64,000 nucleotides of DNA from Catenaria anguillulae PL171 (GCA_002102555.1 MCFL01000002.1:930001-994000), one strand, 5' to 3'; shown: positions 34,949 through 47,218, counted from the first letter of the stretch. Numbers and translations: made by a program. Notes: generated by a model not told the origin, from the sequence alone.

Positions 34949-36286
34949 ATGGGCAATCAGCCATCTTCGACCGTCTTCGCAAGCGACAGGCCCATCTCCA
35001 CTCGACTCGGCTCAACCGACGCGATTCCCGCATCAAGGCCAATCGCAAATCCATCATCCGAGCAGGTTCACGAAGCCGCTGATGGCGGCCATGATTACCT
35101 TTCGAGGACACTGGATAGAATTGTGCCTGATCCGTCGACCCATCCACTGTGCATGTTGACCGGCTCCGACACTGCCTTGGACGCGGTTTTGGTCCGGTTT
35201 CCTTGACGTGATGCAAGACATTCCTGACATGAGAAATCCTCACATCTGCTTTTCATTGCAGACCTTTCACCGACACAACATTTCCTCGATTCCCATTCGT
35301 CTCGAGCATGGTCAGTTTGCCCTGCTGGATCAGGCCGACCTGATGGCTCTATTTGGCCAGGCCCACTCGGCTGACGGGCAAGCTGCATGGCAGCCTGCAA
35401 AGCTTTCTGATCTCTTGAATACGCCGTGTGCAGCTCTTGCGAGTACGCCAAATGATTTTATTTCTGTGAAGCATTGACTATGCTTGATTTTTTTTTCTTT
35501 TCCGCACTTCACTGCACAGATTATTCGCAAATGAACCCGACTCTCACTGTACCATTGACCGCAACCGTGGCCGAAACGCTCCACAACGTTTCGATCGAAC
35601 GTGCGCACCGCGTGCTGGTCCTCGACAACGACAACGAGCTCTATCAGATCGTCTCGCAAACTCAAATGCTCCACTACCTTCTGCCTGCTCTTCCCACTCT
35701 GCTTCCCCCCGAATTCGCAACTCGGTCGCTCGCATCGCTCAATTGGACAGGCGGTCCGCCACCCATTCGCTTTGTCCAATCCGACACGAGCGTCGCTTCC
35801 GCTGTGCACCTTTGCCTGCAACACCGGATCCACCGAATTCCCGTCACGTTTCCCGCAGACCCAGCCTCGTGCTCCACGGGCAAACCCAGACTGGGTGTCT
35901 TTGGCGCTTGGGACTTGACGCGCACGCTGGTTGTTCCCGGCAAATCCTCGCCCGCGCCACCCCTCGCGCCAAACCAGCGCAGCTCGCTTTCGTCGCAGTC
36001 CACTGCGCGCTCTCTGCCACCATGGAGTCCGGGGCCGGCCAGCACGCCCGGTGCGTGCGTGGGCGACGTGTGCGAGCGCGCGTGTTGCGTCGACATCTCT
36101 GACTCGTTGGCTAAAGTGGTCGAGCTGTTGGCGACCAGGGCGCGCGAGGTCATCATTGCGGATGATATGGGCCATCCCGTGCATATCATTACGCAGGGCG
36201 ATTGTTTGCGGTTCTTGGTGACGGTCATTCAGGCGCATGACGGAGGCGCTAGGGCAAGTCGCAAGGCGTCGGTTGACTACGATTGA
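34949..36286 (+). CDS. Four-CBS-domain protein with N-myristoylation signal
   Basis: CBS pairs (Bateman modules) bind adenine nucleotides and act as energy or ligand sensors. The start at 34949 gives MGNQPSS, matching the N-myristoylation pattern (Gly2, Ser6). Introns at 35192-35261 and 35443-35519 give a 396-residue protein with no frame break. CBS1 includes LDAVL-TFHRHNISSIPIRL. CBS2 runs PTLTVPLTATVAETLHNVSI to VSQTQMLHYL. CBS3 runs IRFVQSDTSVASAVHLCL to GAWDLTRTLV. CBS4 runs CCVDISDSLAKVVELLATRA to ITQGDCLRFLV. Four CBS units recall AMPK-gamma/SNF4 and SDS23, but the family is not settled and no kinase-binding features are visible. Membrane tethering by myristate is inference. Confidence 0.8.
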
Positions 36287-36364
36287 AGCTAAGTGTGGAT
36301 TGTAGTGCTTTGTGAGAACTGTATTTTGTCCACGTTTATTTACCTGCCACACAAAATCTTCCCA

Positions 36365-37701
36365 TCATGCTTTCTTGTCATCACCACAATTACCATCATT
36401 ATCATCGTCGCCCACTTCGTCGCCCTCCTCGTCTATCACGACAATGGCGTGGACATTGTGGTCAGCCATTCCGCTCACTTTCTGCCCTGTTGGGTGATGC
36501 ACCGACAGACTCGCTGGCAACGGCGATCGCGGGTGCTCGGGCGTAGCTGCATCCCTATGCATGGTCGAAGGCGTACTGACCCCCGTCGAGCTGCGAAACA
36601 TGCCTGACGTCATTGAACTCAGAGCATGCTGCATAAAGGACGACGACATGCCCAGGGTCGCCCCGGCTGCGTTCATGCCTCCACCTGCACCAATGGCATT
36701 GGCGCTTCGAGAGGTTGGGCTGGCTCGGCCTTGGCCGTTGGAGCTGACGAGCACGGTGGCTGTGATGGTTGCCCCGTTTTGCAAGTATGCGCTGGAACTC
36801 GCGGGTGTCCGCAGCACGTCCTCGATGGTGACGCCCATGTGGCAAAACGTGTGAATGTCGACGGCAATTGCGAGTGCCTTGAGGTAGGTGTCGATTCCAA
36901 CATAGGAGGAAAACACGGCAACCACGCGGACAACCAGTTCGGCCAGAGTAACAACCGAATTGACGCTGACTATCAGCATCTGTTTACGTATCCTGCGTAT
37001 CGCTCGGTCTCTATTTGATTGGCCATTGTACAGCAACTTGCGATGGCTTCGCAGACGAACGAGAATGGTCATGTCGGTCGTGAGGGAGATTGCCCCAAGA
37101 ATGCAGGTTTGCACTGCCAAAGTAGCCTTTGTGACCCGATTGTAGACATGATTAACGAGAAAGGCGGTGATGCTCGGTGTTTGCACGACGGCCACAATCA
37201 TGGAAATGCTGGGCACGATCAAGACACATGCCATGAGCGACATCATGGCGGGGACGAAGCTGGGTCGGTTGCCTGCCCAGGGAAGAATGGACTTGATCCT
37301 GTACGCGAGCAGAAAACTAAATACAAGGAAGAATGCTTGGTGGCATAGCAATGTGAATACGAGATAGATACCCATCTGGAAACAGAAGTTTGGTCCTAAT
37401 GACGAGTGAGCGAGCAATTCTTTCCGCATTTGGCTGCAAGAACTGGTACCTCTGGCACTTTAACCACATGGTCCATCAATGTCGTCGCAAAGGTCAGTGA
37501 CGCCATGTGTAGCCCGACGACAAACGTCAGTGTGGACGTCAAGAGAGCGACCACGCGAGCAAGAGCAAAAGCTGTTCGCAGTTGGGCATTTCCCGTTTGT
37601 GGATCCAGGAGCAGCGACGTATATGAGATTCCCATGGCCATGCCAGTGAGGCCAAGGCCAAAGAGGCGTTGCAGTCCGTTAAATGCACTAAGAGTTGCCA
37701 T
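36365..37701 (-). CDS. Orphan seven-helix membrane protein A (tandem pair)
   Basis: The Met at 37701 (MATLSAFNGLQRLFGLGL) aligns with the start of the neighbouring paralogue. A 74-base intron (37376-37449) joins VVKVPE to MGIYLVF. The spliced protein has 420 residues. Seven hydrophobic helices are visible, including FFLVFSFLLAYRIKSILPWA in TM3, TDMTILVRL at the end of TM5 and VDIHTFCHMGVTIEDVLRTP after TM7. The C-terminal tail of about 160 residues is Ser/Gly/Ala-rich and ends in an acidic Asp/Gly stretch. I do not recognise the family. The layout is GPCR-like, but no class motif is clear, so receptor function is inference. It lies tail-to-tail with the four-CBS gene, about 80 bases apart. 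Confidence 0.75.
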
Positions 37702-38003
37702 CGAAATAGATGCATGGTCAATTCGCCAATTGCCGGTTGGGTTAGCCTGAATAGCAGCACATGCCAATGGCATATCAGCTGCTTTGTCATAAACACACTC
37801 AAACCTTGGCTCTGCGTGAGTCTATCGCGCGTTCAGAATCAGCAAATAGTTTGTACAAATGCAGGTTTATTCTCCAACGTGCACTTGAAACGTTTGGGGC
37901 AATGGGGGCAAATACTGCTGATGCGATTAATAAGTCATTATGGTCATGTCCGCCCCTGGCAGCCCAGCGCCTACTGTCGATGCGCACTCTATAGGATAAT
38001 CTC
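37702..38003. other. Spacer between tandem 7TM genes
   Basis: About 300 bases lie between the stop of gene B and the start of gene A, both on the minus strand. It presumably holds the promoter of gene A. I see nothing distinctive. Confidence 0.4.
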
Positions 38004-39186
38004 TCACGCCTGACCATTACCAACGTCAGATCCACGGCGCGCAGGCACGGACGTCAACACCTTAGCAGGGCCAGCCGACTCACGCCCCTGCTTTGTCACG
38101 GAATCTGCACCGGGGTTACTGGAGTTGTCACTACTCGCTGTCGCAACCGACTTTGCTGGCGCGCGCAAGACATCGCTCACGGTCACGCCAATGGTGCAGT
38201 AGGTGAAGATGTCGACGGAGATGTTGAGACCTGCACGTTGATCACGATGGTTTGTCAGGAAGTGGCTGAGGACCTGTGCAGCAAGCGCATGTATAGTACC
38301 TTTGATGTATGTATCAATGCCGATGTACGTTGCCAGCGTTGCGGCAACACGCACGGACACCTCGATGAGCGTCACTGCAGCATTCACGCCAACAATGATC
38401 ATTTGGCGCTTCAGACGGGCACGGGTCTTCAAATCGTTTTGGGCCAGGGCCGAGCGACTGGCTGCAATCTTGAAAAGAATGGTCAAGTCGGTGCAAATTG
38501 CAGCAGCACCAATGATGGTCGACTGAATCGCCAAGCTGGTCTAAAAGTGTCACATGGCATCAGCAGTAATGATCGGATGTTTGTGACAAAAATGGTAGTC
38601 GTACTTTGAACATGCGGTTGTAAAAGAAATTGGGCAGGAACTTTGTAATCTCTTGCGCCTGGCCAATGGCAATGAGCAGCATCAATGCCGGGAAGGCAAT
38701 CAGGGCCATCGCAAACGTCAAGGCAATGGGCACGAATTTGGGATGATTCGATGCCCAAGGGAGGATGGACCGGATCCGCAAGATCAGGAGGTAGGCCATA
38801 ACGGCAAAGAAGGCCTGGTGGAACATGAGCGTTGCCACCAAAAAGCCGCCCATCTCAGTGATTGTGCAAGTGTATACGTTAGCTGCTGGGGAAACGCGGA
38901 CCTGATTATCAAGGCGACAGAAGGAATGGGAACTTACCTCAGGTATGACCAAACGATAATCCCCCAAGGTGGACGCAAATGTCAAGTGGGTCATATGAAA
39001 CCCGACGAACGTGGTCATCATGCTGGTAATGACGGCCAAGTACCTCGCGAGTTTGACCCAGAACCGGATCTTGAGGTTGGCTGTCCTCGGCGGAATGAGG
39101 ATCGTGCAGTACGCGATGCCAATCGCCATGCCCGACATGACGAGGCCCACCGTGCGTTGCATGCCATTTGACGCGCTCAAACTCAT
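38004..39186 (-). CDS. Orphan seven-helix membrane protein B (tandem pair)
   Basis: This is a paralogue of gene A. The start at 39186 gives MSLSASNGMQRTVGLVMSGM. Three introns (38854-38937 with a CTAAC branch-like site, 38541-38604, 38231-38299) give a clean 321-residue protein. Intron 1 falls at VIPE|MGGF, the same place as VVKVPE|MGIY in gene A, so the pair arose by duplication of an intron-containing gene. Introns 2 and 3 have no counterpart in A. Matching blocks include FFAVMAYLLILRIRSILPWA, TDLTILFKI, YIGIDTYIKG and VDIFTYCTIGVTVSDVLR. The tail is shorter than in A (about 60 residues, Ser/Pro/Gly-rich). Family unknown. Confidence 0.78.
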
Positions 39187-39249
39187 TTTTTGTATGGGAT
39201 GTGGGAATGTTTGTACCACTACTAGGCTTGGGAACTTGGTCGTTGTGAA

Positions 39250-40965
39250 AGGATACTAAGGAATCGCGAATTGCGCGCAGAGAGTAAGGATATCGGAGCT
39301 GGGCTCGGGTCGAATGCGTGGGTTCATGTAACGACAACAGGATTCAAGGTTGACTGAAAAAAACAGTTTGCCAGGAGTGCGCAGGGTTGTTGGGTGACGG
39401 AGGTTATTATGTTGAAACAGCGTCAGGGATTCACCGGCTTGGATCAAAAAGTCCTGAATGTCGTCCAAATTCACATACATTTGCGCAGGATTCACATTTG
39501 GCGTCCGCGGAGTACAACATGCTGCAAATGCCAGACCAGGACGCGTCGACGTGTTCTTTTGGTGCCGTCTCGAGCAAAATGAAAAGGCAAGCAACCTTGT
39601 AAGCAGCGGAAACGGAAGAACAACCACTCGTATGAAAAAGAAACTATCTGATTGTCAGGCCGCAATGCGACCCAAACTCTCTTTTGAAGGATTGTTCTGC
39701 AAAATGATCAAGTGCAGATTCGAATATGGCATCCAAATGGACCCCACCAGCAAGCGCGTCACGGACTAGAGCTGATCCATCAATCGAGTGCCCAGATATT
39801 TTGTCGAGGATCGTATCCGAGGAGTATGTCCGGAGAACCGGACCGTGAGCTGCGGAAATGCCGGTAGCCTGGCGCATAAGCAGAGTGAAGCGTGAATGGT
39901 CCCTGTTATGTTGTGTGGCCATGGGCGTTTTGACTCGTCAGGAGGTGGTTACAATAGTGCGACGCGAAAGGTGCGTACTTGATTTCCTCCCGCTGCCGGG
40001 TTTGAAGGTTGGATTCGAGTTCTTGCAAATGCTGACTGTGAGGATCAGCGCTTGCCTGCTGATTTCAAGGTTGCGTCATTGTCAGCAGTCGGACGTCGCA
40101 ATCTGGGACTGTTCGGCGGAAAAAGCCACATAAGTATACTGTACCATTGCCCATCCCGTTGGCAAATGCACCGCTCTGTCACTAATCATGAGCACATCGG
40201 ACACGTTCATCAGCGGCAATCGGCCCGGCTCCACCACCCGCTTGTCCGGAACCACCTTGACAATGGCAAAATCCTCTCCGCTGCCGTCATCGGCCATTCG
40301 TGCGTGAACGCCCGTTTCGTGGGCATACCATCCAGTCGGAAACAAGCACCATTCACGCATCCGATCGGGTTCCAATGCTGGCGCTGACGCATGCGGGGTT
40401 TGAATGCGAATGGAGTAAACGCCCGACGACCGATCAAACGTTTCGTCCACATGAAAGTCATTGCGAGCGGCGTTTGCGGCATACATGTTGGCGAGCTGGG
40501 CGGCCCATTGGCTCGCCTCAGGTGTCTGATACGGCGCGCGGACAGTGAGCGTGCAGTTGTTGGGAGCACATGGGACCCAGCGCCTGTGGAGTCGTGTGGA
40601 GCGGTGAGTGACAGCAACAGTGGACAAATGGTGGCGTTGATGTCGTACATGACTTCGTCAATCACATGCTCCTCAATACGCTTTTCCAGGAGGGACACTT
40701 CGTGGCCGAGGGTTGTGTACGCATGACTGCTCGGATCTGGTTCTTGCAGACCTGGAGAAACCTCATGTCAAACATCTACGTAGGCCGACATACCAGCATT
40801 TGGACGGACATCACGAACCAGTCAGAAACACCCGCTGCTCCATTTGCGCCGCTTCGGCTACCGACGAGGCATACCGCAAGTTGATGGCTTGCATCCACGC
40901 AAATGTCCGCAAAGTCGGTGACTTTTCCAGCAGATCGAGACCCGTGGCATTGGCAACACCACCTC
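39250..40965 (-). CDS. Unrecognised putative gene, structure not resolved
   Basis: The minus strand shows protein-like patches in several frames but no clean gene model. At about 40960-40820 a patch reads GLDLLEKSPTLRTFAWMQAI followed by LRYASSVAEAAQMEQRVF, faintly like the helical part of a CHASE sensor domain. A longer frame (40627-40082, about 180 residues) contains FHVDETFDRSSGVYSIRIQ and DFAIVKVVPDKRVVEP. Short frames continue down to 39256. No transmembrane helix or catalytic motif is clear. It lies upstream of orphan 7TM gene B on the same strand. It may be one gene with several introns and errors, or a decayed one. Confidence 0.3.
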
Positions 40966-41488
40966 CCCCATCATCTCATGGATGGCCAATGAATGTCCTT
41001 GGTTTAGAGTGGCTCCGATCCCCCTCGTCGTCGTATGGTTGGCTGCGACTGATTGGCAAGTGACTCTGGCCAAGCGTACAAGGTGGCCACGAATCGTGCC
41101 AAGCGATGACAAGATGGTTTGGGGGACGCGGGACATTGTTCGCGACTGCTACATGGGCCGTCCATAAGTCTATCAAGGAAACATGGTTTGGATGAAAGAG
41201 CCGGGCTGATTTCTGCGATTGCATGGTATGGTGTGGCGTGGTGTGATGTGAGAATTGTGAATGGCGCAAGTGGCAACTCTATCTCGTACGTACGCGTATT
41301 CTTGAGTGCAAGTGCATGGATGTGCCTGTCGTCGTGTTGTTGGTTCTCTATTGCATGCAAGCGACAGTTTGAGACCAAAGAGCGAAAAGAGGACATGTAC
41401 TACATGAGAACAGAGGCACACGGTGGAATAACACAAACTATCAGCCAACCGGCTGCGACAAAATGACGGATCATGGTCTCACCCTCTC

Positions 41489-44400
41489 TCACTTGCCCCG
41501 TCCTCGGCCCCGACCGCGGCCGCCGCGGGCTGACGAGGACGACGACGGACCACCACTGCTGCTGGATGCTGCTGCCCCGGCCTTTGCCTTGCCCTTGCCC
41601 TTTGCTTTGCCTTTGGCCGCCTCGAGCGCCTTTCTAATCGCCTCGGGATCATCCTCGTCCCTGTCTCCCTCGGCATCACTTGCATCTCCAGCCTCGCCCA
41701 CATCGTCGCGCTCGTAACCCTCCACATCTGGATCGCCCATTTCATCGTCGTCGGCCCCCGCCCCGGCTCCATCCCCGCGACCCTTCTTTGCCGCCCCGAC
41801 GGGAATCGGTTGGAACAATGGATGCTCCATGGCATTGTACTGGCGCGTGAACGCGGCCTTGTCCTTTGGCGGAATCATCTTGAGCATGACTTCGCCATTC
41901 AACTTGCCGACACGCAAATCAAACAATTCGTCCAAATCCTCGCGTCCAATAAAGTAATGATCCATGGTGCCAATCATGGCTGGCACCTCGCCATGCGCCC
42001 ACCAATGGTGCACAATCTTGGTCATGTTGGGCACGTAATCGAGCCGCACGCCAACGCGCCCGGGACTCGCGCCGTGCGACGCGCGCGAAATACGCTTGTC
42101 CAAGCCGCCGAGAATGCGATTGCCCTTATTTGCCTTTGACATGTTGCCCAACAGCGACGTGAATGCAATCATGCCACGCATCCCCGATGACGAGTTGCCC
42201 GAGCACATGGCATGTGCGGGGGCTGCTGTGGAAAACACGCCGTGGGCGGGTAGCAAAGACCAGTGCTGATGGTTGCGAACCATGGTGTTGATGCGATCCG
42301 ATTGCGCAATCGAGTCGGCCGCCGCCGTCAACCGGTCAAGTGCCTCGAGCGGGTTGGATGCAGCATTCACCGACAGGTAGTTTTCGTGCATCATGAGCGG
42401 GACCATGTCGAAATCAACAAAGTACTCGTCCATGAGGTCGTTAACGGTGGCGCGGCGCACGTGCGAGCTCGACAGTAAATTGCGCGTGGCGTCAAACATG
42501 CCCGTGGTCTTGTCCTTTTCTGAGGTGGAAGAGAGATGCGTGGCCGCGTCATAGTCCATGGCGGTGTCTTTGAGGCGATACGTCGACAGCAAGTGAATGA
42601 TTTGGCGAATGTCGGATCGCGTTGATGCAGAGAGCACATCCAACGCCGGCGCGGGAATCTTGAGCCCTTCGCGATAGCAAATCGTCATGAGGCGCGACCG
42701 GATGGCATTGGCATCGGGCCGAGCAAACCGGAGTTCCAAGCACTTACCCGTGAGCGTCTTCATCTTTGGCTGCGACCGGTCGTTGCAAATGCAAATGATG
42801 GGCACTTGCGTCTTCTTGATGAGCGCCACAAGCTCTTGCAACCCACCACGGTCTGAACCGCTCATACCGTCCACCTCGTCCATGATAATGCAGTGCTTGC
42901 TGGACGACTTACCCGTCTTGAAGGCATCAAACAAGGTCTGGTTATCGGTCAAGTGCGCAGCCACTTGGTCGAGCGACTTTTTGTTGCGCATATCGGACGC
43001 ATTGAACTCGAGCACATTGAACCCACATTCCTTGGCCACCACATGCGCGGCTGTCGTCTTGCCAATGCCCGGCGCACCGCTAATCAAGACGGCCTTGACG
43101 TGATCAAACCTGTCCTCGCCCATAAACTTGAACTTTGACTTGCGCGCATTGGCGAACCCCTCGAGCCACTTTTTCAGCTTTTCAATCTGGCCCTTGTTGC
43201 CAATGATCTCGGTGCTCTTTGTCGGACGATATTTATCGGTCCACAAGGCGCTGGCCGTGCTCGCTTGCGTCTCGTTGATGGTCGACACGGCCATTTCGCG
43301 CTTGACCTGTGTCTTTGGCTTACTGGCCTCGACCTGCGCCTCGGACTTGCCCTTGCGTGTGCGAATCAACTCGAGCACAAAATCCTCATCGACAATCTTT
43401 GTGCCCAACGCCGCCGCCTTCTTAGTCTTGCTTTCGCCCGGATTCTCGCCACGCACCAAGTAATCCGTCTTGCCCGACACGGCGCCCGTGGTGCGCCCGC
43501 CGTACCGCTTGATGATGCTGTCCATTTCGTCACGCGAAAACGCATCAAAGTCGCCGCTCAGCACAAATGTCAGCCCGTGCAAGCAATTCTCTTGGCCCTG
43601 TGGGACAACCTTGGATCCGGCAGCACGCGGGCCCGCCGCGGCCTGCGCCTTGCGTGCGATCCACACGGGGACCTTCTTTTGCGCGGGCGTATCCGGGTCG
43701 TCTGGGTTCTGGGTTGCGCCCGAAGCCGAGGTTGATGACCCGGCGACCGCCGCGGCCGCATAAAGCGAGGCATCGGCCGAGGACGCGTAGGGTGAGGCGA
43801 CTGACGAGGCGTAGGCGGCTTCAGGAACGGTTTCAATCAATGGCTTGGCCTTTTGGCCCAGGTTGGCGGGAGCCGCGGCGGCAGAGGCAGTGGCAGCCTT
43901 CTTTTTCTTTTTGCTGAGGCGCGTGATGTCAACGTCATCGTCGCTGTCGGATTCCTGGTGAACCGATGTCGGTTTGGGGGCGGACGAGCTGGTGGATGCC
44001 AACGGGCGCTTTTTGGCAGAAGTCGACGAGCTGGTGCTCGTGGCAGTTGTGGAGGCTGGGCCGGCAACCTCGGCCTCGTCCGAGCGCAGATCAACAACTT
44101 CCTTTTGCGGTTTGGTTTTGGTGGTGTCGGAATCGGAATCGACATCCATTAGATCGACCACCTCGGCCGGGCGCTGTTGCGATTTGGATGGCTCTGAAGT
44201 GGACAACGAGGACGGACGAGTGGATGTGGACGGTACTGGCGTCGAGGAGGTAGAAGCCGGTGTGGACCGTTTGCGTGGGACGTTGGCAAAGTAGTCCGAG
44301 GCCGAGATTTCCTTGACGGGCGCTTTGGGAGTCGTGACGGTGGCCGATTTCCTTGTCGAGGCCGCAGTGGCCGAAGTTTTGGCGCGTTTGGTGGTTGGTC

Positions 44401-44884
44401 TAAGCGGCCGCACACATGGACGGACGTCAGTCCTGTTTTGTTGTCTCGCGGACAACGAAAAGTGAACTTATCGTACTCGTCATCGACAAAATCGTCGTCG
44501 GAATCGGCCTTCTTCTTCTTCTTGCGCGAGACAGACGTGGCCGAAGTGGCAGGCTTGGGTGGAGCTGGTTTGAGCTGATAAAGTCATCATCAAGGTCATC
44601 GTCGTCGTCGTCAGAAATGAGGATCTTGGCACGCGCGGTCCGCGAGCGAGAGGTCTATTGCCGATTCGATCATGAACAATGGAGTAAGCATTTCGACAGA
44701 CAGCAAAGCAGTCGCTGGAATTGAACGGAACAAACCATGGCTTGAATGGCGGCATCGTCATCGTTGGCTGCCGCAGACTGGGCCTGGGGTTTGGCGGCCG
44801 AGCCTGAGCTGGCTTTCGGGTGAAAAAGTCGCGAAGATCCTACCGCACACGGAAGCTGCAGTGTGAGCAACAGGACATGACCAT
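41489..44884 (-). CDS. RFC1: Replication factor C subunit 1 (clamp-loader large subunit)
   Basis: RFC1 is the large subunit of the ATP-driven loader of the PCNA clamp. A long frame (44455-41489) carries a BRCT domain (GLTFVLSGDFDAFSRDE; YGGRTTGAVSGKTDYLVRG) and then the AAA+ module. The AAA+ motifs are WTDKYRP, Walker A GAPGIGKTTAAH, Walker B IIMDEVDGMSG, and sensor 1 in PIICICNDRSQPKMKT. The RFC1 C-terminal domain follows, ending in an RGRGRG tail. Upstream exons (about 44580-44840) encode an acidic Asp stretch, a Lys-rich DDDFVDDEYDKF block and DLRDFF, which resembles the N-terminal PCNA-binding motif. Frame changes near 44570 and at the T5 run at about 44823 look like sequence errors. A possible first exon is only the ATG at 44882-44884. 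The 5' end is therefore uncertain. Confidence 0.88.
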
Positions 44885-46276
44885 GGCATATCACCAAGAC
44901 ATGGCAATGAGACGCACACGGGGCGGCATGGTGGGTGCTGTGACAACGGATTGATCGATCTCGGGCTGAGGCAATTTGAGCTGAACGGCTCTGGAAGGTC
45001 GTGACGGCAAAGTGCAAGCAGCGCCGAGGGGCGACGGGACTGTGTTGAGCGGGTCGGCGGTGAGTCGAGTACAAATTGCTCAAAGTGGGGCTGTGCTTCC
45101 ATTGAGTGCTGTGTATTTGGCGAGGATCGATATCCAGGTTCAAAATCGACTGTGAAGTCTGTGATGAGAGACAATCCCGTCTCAATGACTCACTCCATGC
45201 TTCTCAGACCAACCGTCAACGCAACATAGTGTACACTCCCTCACCCTTCCTGCCGTCACTGGCAATTGGATCAATGATCTTATGCCGGACTCGGTCGACT
45301 GGATGTCCAACGGAACTGGGTGTTTCAAACGGCCTTGCCCAACTTGAATGGAACGTTGGCGATGGACGATTTTGCCTGACGTCTCCATTCAACTCCGATT
45401 GCCATAGAATTTGGCACTTGCAACAGGAGCGAAAGCACTCGGTGAATCCGAATGCATGAATGCAAGCACATTCTTTTGCGTGTGCCGCTGAGCAGCGTCC
45501 AGCGTCCATTGAATCGAAAGATGTATTTATACATGGTTCAGGCATTTGTATGCAGGTTCTTGACCAACCAATGGTCGGGGCGCGAAGTGAGACAATCGCG
45601 AGCCTGGCACAATGGACGCCGGCAACCTTCGACTGCACCAGCACTTGCCTGTTGAGCCATCTCCTTCTAGGTAATGCTCCTCTTGGCTCGGCCGCAGTAT
45701 ACGCAGCGGATCAATTTTGGCGGTACGGAACGTGTCCAGCATGTCGTCCTCACACTTGGCCAAGTAACCAAGTCGGCGAGTGGATGAACTCTGACGAACA
45801 ACGAAGAATGTCGCCGGCAAGTGGCAGGTCGCTTTTTGGCCGCATGGCCAGCAGTGAGCCTGTGCGAACAGCGAGCAGCTCCGCGACCCCAAAACGCGAC
45901 GTGGCACGGCCTGTCAATGAACGTTTCGCACCTCGTCACGTGGTTTGGGCGCTCAAACACACCAAGGTCGCCGGCGATGAGTTCAAGTGCGGGTGGGAGC
46001 CATAAAGCGTTGCCTTTCCCTCCACCGTTGCCTCGCCATCGACTGCATGCCTCTTTATCCAAAGCAATCGTCGCAACGCATCCGCTCACAGTGCCATGTA
46101 CGCAAACAGTCCCCCTCAACCAACGACCGCCCTCCCCACACGCACAACCCACAGCGCGGCCCGCCAGGTCCATGCCTTATCGATGGACGCCGATTGAATT
46201 GTCTGACCCACGGGCGTACGAAATGTAATGTAGACTTGCCACGCTTTTCTGAACCAGCATCAACCACCCTGTCATC
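44885..46276. other. Divergent intergenic region, no clear gene
   Basis: About 1.4 kb lies between RFC1 (-) and PHO88 (+). Open frames of up to 181 codons exist on both strands (for example 45460-46005 + and 45527-45907 -). None has a recognisable domain, and overlapping frames on opposite strands give no preference. A short unrecognised gene cannot be excluded. Confidence 0.35.
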
Positions 46277-47218
46277 ATGAGCGGATTCGGAGCTGTACGT
46301 CCCAGCCCATGCCGCCCGCGCGCGATCGCCGCTTGATTCGCCCCGCCTTGACTGACATCCCCTATTCACCCGCCTGCCCACCCGCCCCTTCCTATACGTT
46401 GCCCAGATCGCAAACTTTGCCTTTGTCATGGGTATCATGCAGGCTGTACGTTACGTTGATCCTGACATCGACCCGCGTCATGGGGTCAGTATGGGCGTGT
46501 TGAGCTCAAGGTATTGATGAATTGTGCGCGTTTGTTATGTCCAACAGGTACAATACTTCAAGATTGGCGAGGGCGAAAACCATCTCTTGTACATTCGCAT
46601 CGCATATGCCGCCAGTCAAATCCTTGTTGCGCTTGCCATCATGGACCTCAAGCGTCGCATCATTGCCAAGAATGGTCCGCGCTTTTCGCATGCTGCCTGA
46701 TTTTCCGCTCCATTGATCGCGCTCACCGAACCTCGTTTTTATTGCCTTGCTGCAGACGAGACAAAGATGTCGTGGCGACTTGCAAGTGCTGCGTACGTCT
46801 CCAAACCAATCCATGCTCCCGCAGCCTCGCCCGCATCATCAAACTGACCACCGCGGCTCCTTGTCACCAACATGTTAGCGGCGGCGCCAAGGTCTTTGGT
46901 ACCATCAAGGAATACGACCTCGAGCAACAAGCATCGCTTATGAAGCAGCACCTGACGGGTGCCGTACTCATCACTGCCATTCACCTTTGGGGTGGGTACC
47001 TGCAACCCATCTTGTTGCAAGTGTTTATGCCCTGGAAGACGTTTGCCACGGGCCCGCTGTTTTCGCTCTACTACCTGGGCAAGCCCGCAGAGGGCGATCT
47101 CAAGCGGCCATTTGCTCAGCAGTCGCCGTTTGGCGGGCTTGTGTCTGCGCCCGAGGAGGGCGATACCAAGGCCGAGGGCAAGAAGGCTGCCGTCAAGGAT
47201 ACCAAGAAGACAAAGTAA
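46277..47218 (+). CDS. PHO88: PHO88/SND3 ER membrane protein
   Basis: PHO88 (SND3) is an ER membrane protein of the SRP-independent targeting route. Five exons (46277-46294, 46407-46445, 46548-46674, 46756-46792, 46879-47218) splice in frame to 186 residues, close to the 188 of yeast. The spliced protein starts MSGFGAIANFAFVMGIMQAV. It continues with LYIRIAYAASQILVALAIMD (TM1), the basic KRRIIAKND, and KVFGTIKEYDLEQQ, which matches the yeast R-D-Y-D-L-K block. A second hydrophobic segment follows (LITAIHLWGGYLQPILLQV), then LGKPAEGDLKRPF and SPFGG, the most conserved end of the family. The tail is Lys/Glu-rich. All introns begin GT and end AG. Confidence 0.93.

Noticed and set aside
34949-36286. 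AMPK gamma subunit (SNF4)
   Set aside because: Four CBS units fit, but N-myristoylation is not a gamma-subunit trait and no other SNF4-specific motif is clear, so I kept a neutral name.
45460-46005. 181-codon plus-strand frame as a gene
   Set aside because: It has no domain or steady coding pattern and overlaps open frames of similar length on the minus strand.
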